64,000 nt of DNA, taken from the NCBI GenBank assembly GCA_026168455.1, contig CM047428.1, positions 42,206,769 through 42,270,768 on the forward strand, given 5' to 3'. The notes beneath the pieces are model-generated. The model had not been told where the DNA came from and made no database searches. It worked only from the letters and a program-made list of their open reading frames with translations. The stretch's first letter is position 1. Each line of letters starts with the position of its first letter. Of the stretch, positions 21,850 through 33,179 are shown one piece after another. A program made the position numbers and the translations under genes. This DNA comes from Theocolax elegans. Its lineage: Eukaryota > Arthropoda > Insecta > Hymenoptera > Cerocephalidae.

Positions 21850-24306
21850 CTATTTTCTCTGGCTGTAGTTTCCCTGGCTTCTGTTTTTATTGCAGCTGCA
21901 GTTTGCGTAATTTGTGCCTTGAGCACCGCAATTACGATAGGTTGCAGGTTCTGGACATTCTGCTATCCAATGCCCAAGTTTATTACACCTATAGCAAGGC
22001 TCTTTGAATTTCCTTGGGTGAATTTGCTTTTGCGCTCCGTAATTTGGTGTGCTGAATTTATTTGGCTTGAATTCCTGCTTTTTGGGTGATTCAGCCCTTT
22101 GCTCATTACTTTGTGTTCGCTGCCAATAACTGCTGGATTTATTATTCTTTACAGCTTCGCTGTACTGCTGCTTCGACTCTTGCTTGGGAGGTGCTGTATA
22201 TTTTCTTGCTGCTTGAGGGCTGTTTGGCTTCCATGGGTACTGGTGCTGTATTTTCTTTTGTGGGTTGGTGGCTATGGGTGCTATTGACTTTGGGGGTACT
22301 ACAATATTTTCGCTTTGCTCTGAGGAAACTGCTGCTAATTTGCGGGTTTTTGTATGCATAGGATCAACATATGCATACTTTGCTAAGCCGTAATTTTGAA
22401 TGACTGGTGGAGGTTTGTACGTTTCATCCATCAAACGTCTTGCTTCCTCCTTTTTACCAAGTCGCTGCAGCTGTATGAAATTATCGAAATGGTGTCTTTC
22501 GATTTTCGATCTATAGCTAGGGTGCAGGTTGCGATACGCTCTATCCAACTGTTCGGATTGAGGTATCGTTGGCTTGACCTGGTCTAGCATGCCTTTTAAC
22601 TTAGTGAGGTATGTGGAAATATCCTCACTAGGTCCTTGTGTCCTATTTTCAATAGCTTGTCTAAGCTGGCTTTGTGTTTCCTCCGTCCCATATTGTAGTC
22701 TTAGCGCATCTACAAAATCTAGGTAGTCTTTCCAGCTGCTTTTCTCACGCCTGAACCATTCCCAAGCTTCGTCATCTAGGACTGATGGCAAAGCTTTAAA
22801 TATATCCTGAGTCGAGAGACCATAGCTTTCTCTACATTCCTCAAGATTCGATAAGAATGTCTCCGAATCATTCTTCTTAGCTCCTTTAAATTGGATATGG
22901 TGGCGTGAGAAGATTTGCGCCGTCCTTTTCTCCCTTATAAAGGTAGCGTCTTCTAAGCAGGTTTCGTACGAACGGCTGTATCTGAATGCTGGGTTAAACG
23001 TACTTTGCTGTGGCTGTATGTGTGGGTTAGCTGGGATCGAGTACGTTTCGTTGTTCTCCTGTTGCACTGGCGAACTGCTATGCTGTCTATTTTGCTGAGA
23101 GCTGTGTATTTCGATCAATTTGCTGTATAATTGCTGCATTTGCTCTATTTGCTGCTCCAATCGCCTGAATTGTTCATCATATTTATTTTCGAGCTCTTTC
23201 TCATTATTTTGTGTCTTTTCTTTTGGGACGTTGGGTTCTGTAACTCCATCGTCTTCCCAATGGACACTCTGTACATTCCTATGTACATTGCTCAGCTGTG
23301 TGCTGCTTGTGGGGTTATGTCTGTTTCTGCATGCCTGATTGACTCTTTTTCCTTGGGTCGCTATTTCGGGTTCTTCATTGCTGTGTAGCGTATTTGCTCG
23401 GCTTACTGGGCTAGGTACGAGTGCAATAGGGGAAAAAGGGCTTGTGCTTATTGGACGAAAAGCTGAGGGTTGGATAGTTTGGGTTGATCTAGGTTGGGTA
23501 TCTGTATAAATGTTGGTACTGTATGTCGTAACTGGAGCTGTATATTGGGTAAATGGGTTATCGATGAGGTCTGGGTTTATGGGAGATGAAAGGGCTAATG
23601 TGTGGATAGGATAATTGGAAGTCGAATTTATGCTCAACTGCGTCGTCGTTAAGCTTGGGACTGTATGCGTTAATTCCATCATCGAATTATCGCATACTGG
23701 TGACGGTGGACTCAATCTATATGCTGTAGATTGTGCTTGAGGACGATTTGCTGCGCTGCTTATCCTTAAATTTTCAATATTTAATCGCTGTAAATTTTCC
23801 ATCGCGTTAGTGTTTTTCCTTATAGCTGATTGCACTTCCGATCCGTATTCCATTTCCGGTAATGACAACAAATTCTCATTACTTATGAAGATTGGATCTC
23901 GGTACTGTCCTCTTGATTGACCGGTTGGCAATTGAATGTAAAGCATCCGTCTTGCTTTACTGCTTCTTTCTGGGGCTGTATCTATAGCGATAGTGGGGAT
24001 ATTTCCTCTTTCTGATTGCGTTAGGGACAAATCTGTTTCAATAATCGGGTTTGCCTCGCCTACTGCTGCATTCCAGTCAGCAGACGATGGTCCAAAATTA
24101 CGTCTAATTTCGTACCTAGCTAACCTATCTCTAATAATTTTACAATCCGAATCTATATTTATTCCGACTTTGCTCGCGTATACCGTGATTCTACCATCAC
24201 TGGTATTATTAATACTGCGTCTTATTACACCGGCACCTACTGCTGGTTGTAACACCGATAAGTCTTCTTCCAATATTAAATCAAGGTCATCACCGTTGTG
24301 AGACAT
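21850..24306 (-). CDS. Ty3/Gypsy gag polyprotein
   Basis: An 818-codon open frame from ATG 24306. A low-complexity, S/T/P/Q-rich N-terminal half is followed by a coiled coil (about residues 360-405), a capsid-like region (blocks FSRHHIQFKGAKK, AWEWFRREKSSW, LRLQYG) and C-terminal zinc knuckles. CYRCNKLGHWIAEC fits CCHC; the second knuckle is degenerate (C-G-A...C). Gag would bind RNA and form the virus-like particle. The long N-terminal extension makes it larger than most insect Gypsy gags. Pol follows in another frame after about 150 bp. It is the only intact gene of this element. Confidence 0.85.
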   Translation of the reverse strand: MSHNGDDLDLILEEDLSVLQPAVGAGVIRRSINNTSDGRITVYASKVGINIDSDCKIIRDRLARYEIRRNFGPSSADWNAAVGEANPIIETDLSLTQSERGNIPTIAIDTAPERSSKARRMLYIQLPTGQSRGQYRDPIFISNENLLSLPEMEYGSEVQSAIRKNTNAMENLQRLNIENLRISSAANRPQAQSTAYRLSPPSPVCDNSMMELTHTVPSLTTTQLSINSTSNYPIHTLALSSPINPDLIDNPFTQYTAPVTTYSTNIYTDTQPRSTQTIQPSAFRPISTSPFSPIALVPSPVSRANTLHSNEEPEIATQGKRVNQACRNRHNPTSSTQLSNVHRNVQSVHWEDDGVTEPNVPKEKTQNNEKELENKYDEQFRRLEQQIEQMQQLYSKLIEIHSSQQNRQHSSSPVQQENNETYSIPANPHIQPQQSTFNPAFRYSRSYETCLEDATFIREKRTAQIFSRHHIQFKGAKKNDSETFLSNLEECRESYGLSTQDIFKALPSVLDDEAWEWFRREKSSWKDYLDFVDALRLQYGTEETQSQLRQAIENRTQGPSEDISTYLTKLKGMLDQVKPTIPQSEQLDRAYRNLHPSYRSKIERHHFDNFIQLQRLGKKEEARRLMDETYKPPPVIQNYGLAKYAYVDPMHTKTRKLAAVSSEQSENIVVPPKSIAPIATNPQKKIQHQYPWKPNSPQAARKYTAPPKQESKQQYSEAVKNNKSSSYWQRTQSNEQRAESPKKQEFKPNKFSTPNYGAQKQIHPRKFKEPCYRCNKLGHWIAECPEPATYRNCGAQGTNYANCSCNKNRSQGNYSQRK

Positions 24307-24602
24307 TTTGATTAATTATTGTAGCTTATTTTATCTTAATAATTAAATAAATATTATTTTTAATAGCTCTTATTAGCTCGATTGCCGTGAAATATCTTAG
24401 CTCTTGTTTAATTATATCTAATTTAAATTAAACATACCAAGCAAAAATCAAAAGATAAAATACCAATGAAAGAAAAAAACAATTTTTAAGCTAATCTAAT
24501 TAAATCAATTTCACTTTCACTAAGCAATCCACAAATAGCAAAAAAAATAAATAAGCTTGCTTTATTATCAGCTGGGCAGTATAGAAAATAAATACAGCGG
24601 GA

Positions 24603-24637
<35 letters not shown>

Positions 24638-24961
24638 TAATCAATCGGTACTTATGCCGACAAATTCTTACGGGAAATGGGAATTGTGCTTACTTTGGGG
24701 TAATTATGCCGACGTCAGCATAATTCCACCGAAAATTCAACCATGTATCCGTACTTATGCCGACACACAAAAAATCGGAAAATTATCTTTGTATTTAGGT
24801 ATTTGGGTTATTGGATATTTGGGTTATTGGTTTTTTATGCATTATTCTGTCAATTAATATTCTCCCCCTTATATCTGAGTCGTTACATATGTTTTATAAC
24901 CTCAAAACACCAAGATAACACGAAGTGTCACCATAAGTACCGATACTGGTGTTTATATATA

Positions 24962-25032
<71 letters not shown>

Positions 25033-26095
25033 GTTATCAATTATTATATTGTATCTTATACAGCTTATTATTCCGGGAAATTAATATATACAGCTTTTAC
25101 TACATACCAAAATATTCCTTAAATATTTCATATTAATAATACTACAATCAATCAGTATTGGGGTATATGTGCAAGGGACGTGCAAATTATGCTTATATAA
25201 ATAAAATATACTCTAGGTTAGGCAGGCAGCAAATAACAATAAACAAAAATTATGCAGTATTATTTTTGTATCTATTATTATGGGGAGCAATGAGGGAGAA
25301 ATTAAGTTTTTGTTGCAATGGGTATAGCAGGTCAAGCTAAATGGATTATTATTATTTATTAAGCTACAATAAATAACACTAGCAAAATGTGTGATTATTT
25401 TTAATCAGCCTTAATTGTATATAAGCAAAAAGAAAAACACAATTTAATCAAACGTGATAATAGCAGTAGGGATATTAAATAGCATTAATATATAATATAT
25501 AGCCAAAGGAAATTAATATGCTTATAAAAAAAACAAATTATAAATTATGCTTCAAGTAGCTTGAGTTATAATTAAAACTATGAAATGCAAATTGGTTATC
25601 AATTATATGTATTACAATTTAAACGAAAAATAATAAAAATATTATTCTCTTATAAAAACACTAAACAAAAATTTAATACTTGGTTCATATAGCTGCATGG
25701 GTTAGGAGAAGGAGATGGAAAATGAATTATATTTATATTTTCATTAACCAGCATACCCAAAAAAAACAACTATTCATAACCAAAAATATCCAAATCAGTG
25801 CAAATAATATATAAAAAGAAAAAACTAATTTATATTGTCCGTGCACGTGCTCAATTATTAATTATAAAAATGGCCGTCAAAATGGCCGACCGGCTTCTTC
25901 CGGTGTGTGTGCGAGCTTTGCTTAAGGAAAGGAAGGGCAATATGGCTGCTTTTGCGTCACGCTTCGACGCTTACAAAAATTCTATTCGCACGCTTTTAAT
26001 ACACAGAGAGAAAAAAAAAAAAAAAAAACTATTATATACGCCAATTTAATGCTGCTACTGTTTATAATTTACTTTATCAAAGATCCCTTAAAACA
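24307..26095 (-). other. Leader of the Ty3/Gypsy element
   Basis: About 1.8 kb of AT-rich untranslated sequence between the primer binding site and gag. It contains (AT)n runs at about 24609-24636 and 24953-25030. I see no coding signal in it. Confidence 0.6.
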
Positions 26096-26111
26096 ACCAC
26101 GTTGGGCGCCA
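26096..26111 (-). promoter_or_regulatory. Primer binding site
   Basis: On the minus strand the LTR end ...GCGTTACA is followed after one T by TGGCGCCCAACGTGGT. A TGGCGCC start next to the LTR is the usual form of a tRNA primer binding site. The tRNA species is not assigned. Confidence 0.75.
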
Positions 26112-26112
26112 A

Positions 26113-27639
26113 TGTAACGCTGCACTGGGGATCAGGGTGCAGGTTATATAGGGTCAACAATTAATATAAATAAAATAAGTCTTTATTACCAGAAACAATA
26201 ATTAAAGGGGTGGGCGCCAGCCGCGTTAATACGCGACGAATATCGATAACACGCGGGTTATCTTAGCCTGACACAATATAAAGGGCAGTACTCTCGCCGT
26301 TCCGAAACGTGGCCGAGTTTCGGTTGCACCGGGTTATGCTGTAAGGAGAGGAGGGGGAAGGACGGGTCGGAACGGGATGCTCGCACGCACTTTATGCGGT
26401 ACACGGCGGTACCGTCAGCAGAGAAGCAAATAATCACCAACCTTAACGAAGCCTCTTGGGAACACCAGGTTGGGACGCTGTTGCTCTCTCTCTCTTTCAC
26501 ACACCCTCGCTATTCTACTCGAATTCGAAAACACAAACACGCTGCCTCGCTGCTATCTCGATTTCGTCCGTTCAAGGCGGCGGACCGTAGAGCTCTGGCT
26601 CTCGGCGTGCCCGAGAGCCCCGTGTTCGTACCGCGCGCCTGCGCAGTACGTACTCGTGCGCGGCACCTCGATCTCGCGTCTCGCGAGCGAGTCGAGTGCC
26701 GCTGTATTCAGGTGGTATCGGCATAACTCCGATGTATGTTGCTGTATGCTGTGTGATGGTGACCTGATGCTGCTGCCGTCTCGGAGACGAGGTACAACCT
26801 CTTCCCAGGTAACTAATAATTCATTAGTTATTAACTGCGTTCTTCAATGTGTACGGCATGAGTTTCAGGTACGAAGCTCACCCGCCGTCGCTTGCTGCTC
26901 GAGGCCGAGTCACCCCTCTCTCTCCTCGACGACGTTGACCTCGTTGATGACTAGCCTCTCTGTCTACGGCTCTAGGTGGGTATTTGGTCGTGAGGTTTAC
27001 ACACATATGTGTATTTGTATGCATGATCGTCCGGGAGATCGGCTGTACACGTTGTTTGTGTACATCAACCTAACCTCAATTTACCCTATGATGTTCCTTG
27101 TACAGCTGTAGTAATTATATACAGCTGTACATATCTTTCCTTGTCTTTTGTCTTCTTGGCTATGGCTATTTATCCTCGTCCTTGCTCCTTACCCTCTTAC
27201 TGTGTATTAGTTCTTATGAAGTATTCCTCTTACAGGTGTATCTTGCTTGGCGTTGGAGGTTCTTCGGCTTCCTGCCTGGGTACCACCTCATCGCCTTGAC
27301 TGCTATGCTGTGAGGCTTCGGAGGGTCCTGGAGGCTTCCTAGTGATCGCCTCCCTTGAATATCCTGTTTGCTGTGCCAGACTCGGAGGAGCCCACCTGAT
27401 ACTCTGAGCTCGCCCCAGATCCTCATCGCCAGGACCACCTCAGTGTTGTGTACTGTGCTTGGGAAGGGGTATTTAGTATTTGAGCGTAGGCAGGACGTAG
27501 TTAATGTGCGGGTAGGTAGCTAGGGAATAGTATGTGGGTAGGTAGGTGTAGCTAGGAACTCGTCTAGCTTATACGGGTAGGCAGGTGTTCGCCAGGGGTT
27601 CTGTCGCTCGCTCTTGACATGTGCAAAGCACATTGTCAC
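26113..27639 (-). repeat. 5' LTR of the Ty3/Gypsy element
   Basis: About 1.5 kb, nearly identical to 17057-18567. It begins (element sense) GTGACAATGTGCTTTGC next to the target duplication and ends GCGTTACA at 26113, before the primer binding site. Confidence 0.85.
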
Positions 27640-27920
27640 AGCTGATACAAGGCTTTAGGCTATAACGGACGTAGAAATAAAGCAGTGTCTCTTACCCCTC
27701 CAAGTAACTATCTGGCCGTTGTGCACTTACGAAGAGGTGCTTTATCATTTGTCAGATCATGAGCAACAGGAGAAGAGAGCCAAAAGACTAGTCCCTTGGA
27801 GGGAGAGAAGAGATGCCGAAATGGAGCCTGGAGGATGCTTTAAAGGATTAGTACCCGGTAAAAAGAGTTCGCATGAGTCTTAGCATACGGTGTCCAAGGA
27901 TTCCAGAATTTGCTGCGAGA
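27640..27920 (-). pseudogene. LINE ORF1, upstream piece
   Basis: The minus strand reads KGLVFWLSSPVAHDL, later LGGVRDTALFLRPL, a stop where the related ORF1 (42838) has Trp, then PKALYQ up to the LTR junction. This is colinear with RGLVFIVTSPSVRDI and SSLFIRPLWPKAVHAL at 42700-42857. It joins to 17056 when the LTR element is removed. Similarity fades beyond about 27920. Confidence 0.65.
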
Positions 27921-28786
27921 GTAATCGTAGGTTAATTGCAGAGAGAACCCGTATAACAATATCGCTATCCGATATAAATGTTTATTGTTTACATTATTTA
28001 AATTGTAATATTTAGTTTATTCATTTGCTTTAATATGTATTCAATCAAGGTGTGCTAGTATATTTTTAAATGCATCAATAAAAATAATGTTTTTGAGTAG
28101 ATAATTCTTTCTTTCTTTATAGCACTAGTAATTTAATAACTATTTATATTCTTATAAATCTAATGTATTTATTTCCTTGGTAGGTGTAAAATTCATTGTA
28201 AAATTTTGCAAACACGTGTAGGAAAATTTTTATTATTATTTATTAGTAAAAGTCTAACGCATACGCAAGGGGGTTAAAACTGAGAGTACTAAAGATAATA
28301 TACAAATTATATGGTAAAAGAGAAAAATTAATAAATCATATCTAAAAATATTTAATTAAATTATAACCAAAGTGTTCATTATTATAATCGCCCTAATATA
28401 CAAGGAATCAGAGATCTACAAAAGAAGAGATACAAAGTAAGTATACAATTTATATAACAATAATTAATATTACTGTGGAAAGAGCTTTCCTGCTTTCCTA
28501 CCACTAGATAATATGGTTAGATCCTGTAAAACATACTCTTAGTTTTCCTAAACATTCCCTAGGTTCAAGTCCTGGCTAAGTGATAGGCGTCATTGTTTAG
28601 GTTAAACTTTTAGTATTCAGGACAAAATAAAATTAGCTCGATGAGATCATTTCTTTTTATTTATTTGCTATAAATAAAAAAATTGTATGATTATAAAATG
28701 TGAATTTTTTCAAATAAATTCGAGAAATTATTGCTTGTTTACATTATTCGTTATATTATAAATGAATTTATTGATCTCTACAAGCC
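27921..28786. other. AT-rich stretch without recognised genes
   Basis: No coding signal is seen. A GGTTCAAGTCC sequence near 28562 resembles a Pol III B box, but no convincing box A or cloverleaf surrounds it. Confidence 0.5.
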
Positions 28787-29020
28787 AAAGACCAAGGCAA
28801 GCTAAGTCAAAATAAGAATTTCAAATTAAGGTATAAATTTAAATATAGCGGAAAAAGAAAAAAAATTTGTATGTATTTCGCCCTGAGTATTCCTGGTGAG
28901 CTCATCAGTAGAGTCCAGGCATACTCAGGGCAAAATACATAAAACATTTTTTTTTCTGCTATATTTAAATTTATACTTTAATTTGAAATTTTTATTTTGA
29001 CTTAACTTGTCTTGGTCTTT
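28787..29020. mobile_element. Hairpin MITE, 234 bp
   Basis: Arms AAAGACCAAGGCAAGCTAAG and its complement ACTTGTCTTGGTCTTT run inward for about 105 bp each, and the loop itself folds (GCCCTGAGTAT...ATACTCAGGGC). No target duplication or coding capacity was seen. Confidence 0.65.
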
Positions 29021-29079
29021 TTTCAAACACTCATCCTGTGAGGTTATTAAAGTGGCTGGTATTAATACGGTCCGCCTTA

Positions 29080-29255
29080 CTGACAAGGGGAGTACTTGAC
29101 CTCCGGGAAACGGGTCTTATCCTAACTTTGGTATGTCTTTTATAATACAAAAATGTGAAGAAAGCCAAGTTATCTCTTGCCAATGGCCACTTTTACGGGA
29201 GTTATTCGACATCTAATAATAATATCAGTAAAAATTACTTCCAATTTGATCGCTT
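29080..29255 (+). mobile_element. tRNA-derived SINE, copy B (5'-truncated)
   Basis: This body-only copy, on the opposite strand from the one at 12540-12740, shares TGACCTCCGGGAAACGG, CCTAACTTTGGTATGTC and GCCAATGGCCACTTTTACGG with a handful of mismatches. The tRNA head is absent. Confidence 0.65.
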
Positions 29256-29906
29256 ACAACTCGGAAACAAATAGAGATAGGCAATTAAACCAAAAACTAG
29301 AAGAAAGTTGAGTTCAAGTAGATAAATTGTATGTTTGATATTTGACTACTAAGTGTGACTTTTTCAACATAGCATAAATATGGTATACAATTTTCTTCCC
29401 TGAACCCCGGAACAAAAATATTTACACTTTCCGAAGAATATATGATAATACTCTGACTATATTCTCGTCTAATGATTTTATGCGAAGAATAAAAAACTGA
29501 GCGTTTTAATTAATTTGTAATAAAAAGTATTGAATTAAAAAAACTCTAAACCTATAACACCATGCTATAATGTAATGTAATTATTACTTATTTTTATTAA
29601 GTTTTAATGTATTTTAAATTGGGGAAAGCCTTATTTTTGCATTTAAAAAAATTGTTTGACTCTAAGATTAGAGAAAATTCCATTAAAGAAAACCTCGCAA
29701 TTTCGAACTGAAATTTCGTGATTCCTCTTACAAATTTATTTATTGTAGAAAAATAAAATTTGCAAGGAGCGGTTCCACCTTCCAGGAAACGGATTTCGTT
29801 GCAACTTTGAGAGCTGTTTTCTGGTTTCTAAAAATGAAAAAATTCATATGAAATTCAATCTCATAGGCTGTTTGGCGAAATTTATATGCAATTAATGAAA
29901 AAGGAT
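29256..29906. other. AT-rich stretch, nothing recognised
   Basis: I see no open frame of note, RNA gene or repeat boundary here. Confidence 0.4.
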
Positions 29907-29940
29907 CTCAGATTCGGATATCCGGATATCCGAATCTGAG
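29907..29940. repeat. Perfect 34-bp palindrome
   Basis: CTCAGATTCGGATATCC is followed immediately by its exact reverse complement. Degenerate TCCGGATA and ATTCGG motifs continue for about 50 bp beyond. Confidence 0.9.
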
Positions 29941-29999
29941 GTCCGGTATTCGGAGATTTAAGATACCCGGATCTGCAGATATCCGGATAGTTCCCAGCT

Positions 30000-30702
30000 C
30001 TAGCTGCGACAATCTTGACAGCGTAAATGAAAGGGGAAGAGAGAGTAACCCCAGTTTCGTCATAGGACGAAAGGTACGTGGTGCACCACATAATAAAGCG
30101 GGCCACCGAAGCCACGTAACTACTAGCGATCCACCTAGGATGACTCGCCCGCGCGCGAGTCCTACGCATAGGCGCTGGACGCGATCGCGTACGTGAAACG
30201 GGGAGGGGGGGAGAGCGAGAGCATAGCCTAATTGGGTGCCCCCTTAGTTATAGACGGAGAGACCTCACGCAACCTATTCATTCTTGTGTAGTTGGTTTGT
30301 TTGCTTTTAATTTTCCTTATTAAATTTACTTTCTAATTTTTTTGTTAGTAATAATTAAATTTCGTTTGTAATTAATGATCATGTACGAGTTTGATTATTA
30401 ATTACCGGCATTCGAATACCGCCCTCTCCATTTCAGGAGCGGCCGAGGTAAATTTACCGCGAATTTATTCCATTTTATTCGCGGTCCTTTTCAGCTCACG
30501 ACTTCTGCAGCTGTGCAAAGACGCGAGATCGGCAAGTTATCTCGGGATTATAACGGACATCGCAACGGTAGGCCGTGCGCGGCATCTGCTTATTTGGATC
30601 CGCCGCGCACTTTCGGGGTACCGCCTAGGGAGTATCACTAGGCAGTGCCGTAGCAACCGATCTCTTTGCCCCTACAAACGCCAAAAATTATATCCCATTA
30701 CA
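30000..30702. mobile_element. LTR-like relic
   Basis: This GC-richer block ends CCCATTACA at 30702 and contains CGAATACCGCCCTCTCC (about 30412). The solo LTR at 10225-11346 has the same 17 bases at about 11124 and ends CCCCGTTACA. Both also contain GTGGTGCACCAC (30080; 10629). I infer a related, 5'-truncated LTR; the left limit is uncertain. Confidence 0.4.
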
Positions 30703-31007
30703 ATAATTAAAATATAATTAAAATATAATTAAAATATGAGACAAATATTAAAATTACTGCGGAGGTACAAAACAAATGTGTAACAAGTTTGTACAAAATG
30801 TCCAATTATATACAAGAATTTTACAAATTTTGTATGAATCATGTACGAAGTATGTATGACACTTGTACGAAATTAATTAGAAATTTACATAAAATTTATA
30901 CGTATCATGTACGAATTTTCTACGAAATATATGCAGATTTAGTGTAGATGCAAAACTAAATCCAATTTTAAGAAAAAATATTTATGTCGCCTAATCATAA
31001 ACGCAGT

Positions 31008-31008
<1 letters not shown>

Positions 31009-31069
<61 letters not shown>
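31009..31069. repeat. (CA)n microsatellite at the 5' junction of R1-clade copy 2
   Basis: About 27 CA units run directly into R1-clade coding sequence. A second CA run follows the element's poly-A tail at 32368. Confidence 0.9.
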
Positions 31070-31070
<1 letters not shown>

Positions 31071-32367
31071 ACTCGATGGTGGCTTTCGCGGACGACGTGG
31101 CGCTAGTGGTGGTCGCAAAGAGTGTCGAAGAGATCGAATATCTCGGAGACGTCTCTATAGAAGTAGTCGCCACTTGGTTGAGAGACCACGGACTTAGTCT
31201 GGCGGCGGAAAAAACGGAGGCGGTGCTCATCTCTCGCACAAAAAAGGAGAGGACCGCCACCTTCACGGTAGGTAAAGAACGGATACGGTCGGTGAAAACG
31301 TTGAAGTATTTAGGGGTCACACTAGACGCGCGGCTGTCGTTCAAACACCATCTCGCGAACGCGGGCTCAAAGGCGGCAAAGGTGGCCCGTGCGCTGGCGG
31401 GCATCATGCCCAACATCGGGGGACCCCAGCAACCGCGAAGGTCTCTCCTTGCCTCGGTGGTGAGCTCCGTAATTTTATACGGAGCTCCTATCTGGGCTGA
31501 TGCCCTGAACAGGCACAAGAGCTTTGGTGCTCCGTGTCAGAGAGCCTGCAGGATAGCTGCGCTAAGGGTGGCCCGGGCGTACCGAACCGTATCTGACATT
31601 GCGCTCTCGGTGATCGCGGGGACCGCCCCCTTCGACCTCCTGGCAGCCGAGAGAGCTGAAAGACACCGTGAGGGTGGGCGACGCGTAGAAGAGAATCGCT
31701 GCCATAACCGATGGTCATTGCGGACCGTAGAGGAGTGGCAGCGGAGATGGGACTCAGCCAGGGACGGCTGCTGGACCTACCGCATCATTCCGCGGATCCA
31801 GGAGTGGGCGAGTAGGAAACACGGCTTCGTCAGTTTCCAGCTTACTCAGGTGCTGACCGGGCACGGATGCTTCCGTAGCTACCTATTTCGTATAGGGGTC
31901 TACGGCAGCGCAGAGTGCCCGGCTTGTCCAGGGGTGGACGAAGACGTGGAACACGTCCTCCTATGGTGTCCTCGTTTCAGGGAGGAACGGGACCTGTTTC
32001 AAGTCACTTGGAGCGGTCCCCTCACCCCTGAGGGCATCGGGGCGTGCCTGCTTGACTCCCAGGAGGGATGGAACGCGGTAGTGACCCTCTGTACGTCCGT
32101 AGTGGACAGGCTGGGTCTCATCAGAAGAGAAGAGGAGAGAGGAGTTGCGATGGCAGCGGTAGTGGGCTAGTGTAGCCGTTGCCTCCCCCCGCGAAGTAAT
32201 GCCTTGCGGCGGCTCCCGCGGGGGAATAAATGTAAGAAAAGAGGTGGAGTTTTAGTGGGTATGCCTATCGACATCCTTCGGTAGGAGAGTCCCACACACG
32301 GGGAGTCTCGCATGGCTCCAGTCATGGTGCATTAAGCATTTCTCCACCTCTTCGGAAAAAAAAAAAA
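31070..32367 (+). mobile_element. R1-clade LINE, copy 2, inserted in (CA)n
   Basis: A 5'-truncated insertion that starts inside RT, just before block C. It has a full 3' UTR (32171-32355) and a poly-A tail (32356-32367), with (CA)n on both sides. AC-rich microsatellites are known targets of some R1-clade families (Waldo and Mino types). Confidence 0.85.
31076..32170 (+). pseudogene. R1-clade RT C-terminal fragment (5'-truncated)
   Basis: There are 364 open codons with no stop: FADD box (31085-31096), thumb region and the C-terminal CCHC zinc motif CPACPGVDEDVEHVLLWC (about 31917-31970). The apparent ATG at 31076 is internal to the RT, so this is a dead 5' truncation and not a start. It is colinear with copy 1 from 325 onward, with a few substitutions. 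Confidence 0.85.
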
Positions 32368-32384
32368 ACACACACACACACACC
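32368..32384. repeat. (CA)n at the 3' junction of R1-clade copy 2
   Basis: Eight to nine CA units follow the poly-A tail and precede an inverted R1-clade copy whose truncated end starts near 32400. Confidence 0.8.
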
Positions 32385-32589
32385 CCGTGCCGGGTTTGCT
32401 GGTCCCGCATCGTGGCGCTTTCCTAGGTGGTGGATCGGGGAATGCTTTCCATATATGGATGGTACCGAAAAAATCAAATATTCGGGGCGAACCAAAACCA
32501 GATAGGGGAAGGCACCCCAAAATTAAACCAACTATGAATAGTGAGGTTAAAACAACACTACCCCAAGCGAGCACGGCAGGTATTCCATC

Positions 32590-33179
32590 CGGCCCTGGAG
32601 CTTTACGGATGGATATTGTCCTTGCAATCATTTTCAGCTCGGTTATGCTAATATCTGGCGGCGCGACTGCACTGTCGGTTCCCATTAGGCCTGTCTCGGC
32701 TGCTCGTTCCTGATGTTGTGGGAATTGAGGCGCCTCTGGGTTTGATCTTATTCATCACCATTTTGTAGGGCATACCCCAGGGATTGCCGTCCACTTCCTC
32801 GCAAAATTCTTTAATGGCAGCTTTGAACTCTTTCTGTTTTTCCTCGTAGGCCGCGGTTAGTTCTTCGTACCGCGGCTGGTTCCGAGTTGTCTTGTGTAGC
32901 CGACTCCATAGACACTCACGGCGTATTTTTGCGATATTCTCATTTTACCAGTAAATAGGTGGACGGCCACGGGGGATGGATTTCCCGGCCATAGAGATAT
33001 CGCAAGCCGCTGTTATGTCACGCGTAAGTTCCTCGGCTCGTTCTTCCGGTGTTCCTTTGACAGCGACTTCTGCTATGGAGCAGAGGAACATTTGTCGGTC
33101 GAAGGTAGACGGTACCCGTCTCTTGTATGCGAAGCATTTTCGGCGAGTTCGGACCTGCTGCCCTGCTAATCAGGGTCGC
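32590..33179 (-). pseudogene. R1-clade ORF2 linker and RT N-terminus
   Basis: The minus strand reads GRPPIYW, a stop, then NENIAKIRRECLWSRLHK, KEFCEEVDGNPWGMPYKMV and the RT entry block KAPGPDGIP (about 32590). Stops and frameshifts interrupt it (about 32945, 32720). This linker with its W-rich GMPYK motif is typical of R1-clade ORF2. Confidence 0.65.

Larger units (their letters stand above)
17057..27639 (-). mobile_element. Complete Ty3/Gypsy LTR retrotransposon
   Basis: Two long LTRs (17057-18567; 26113-27639) bracket gag, pol and a leader. The element is flanked by AGCTG at 17052-17056 and 27640-27644, a 4-5 bp target duplication. Deleting the element and one duplication rejoins the LINE ORF1 in frame. 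In the first 285 bp of the LTRs I count about six differences, so insertion was fairly recent, but pol is already broken. No envelope gene is present. Confidence 0.9.

Noticed and set aside
24953..25031. Long (AT)n run as an origin or regulatory site
   Set aside because: A simple microsatellite in a retroelement leader; nothing else supports function.
28505..28630. Possible tRNA gene around GGTTCAAGTCC
   Set aside because: Only a B-box-like sequence is convincing; D arm and acceptor pairing are not found.
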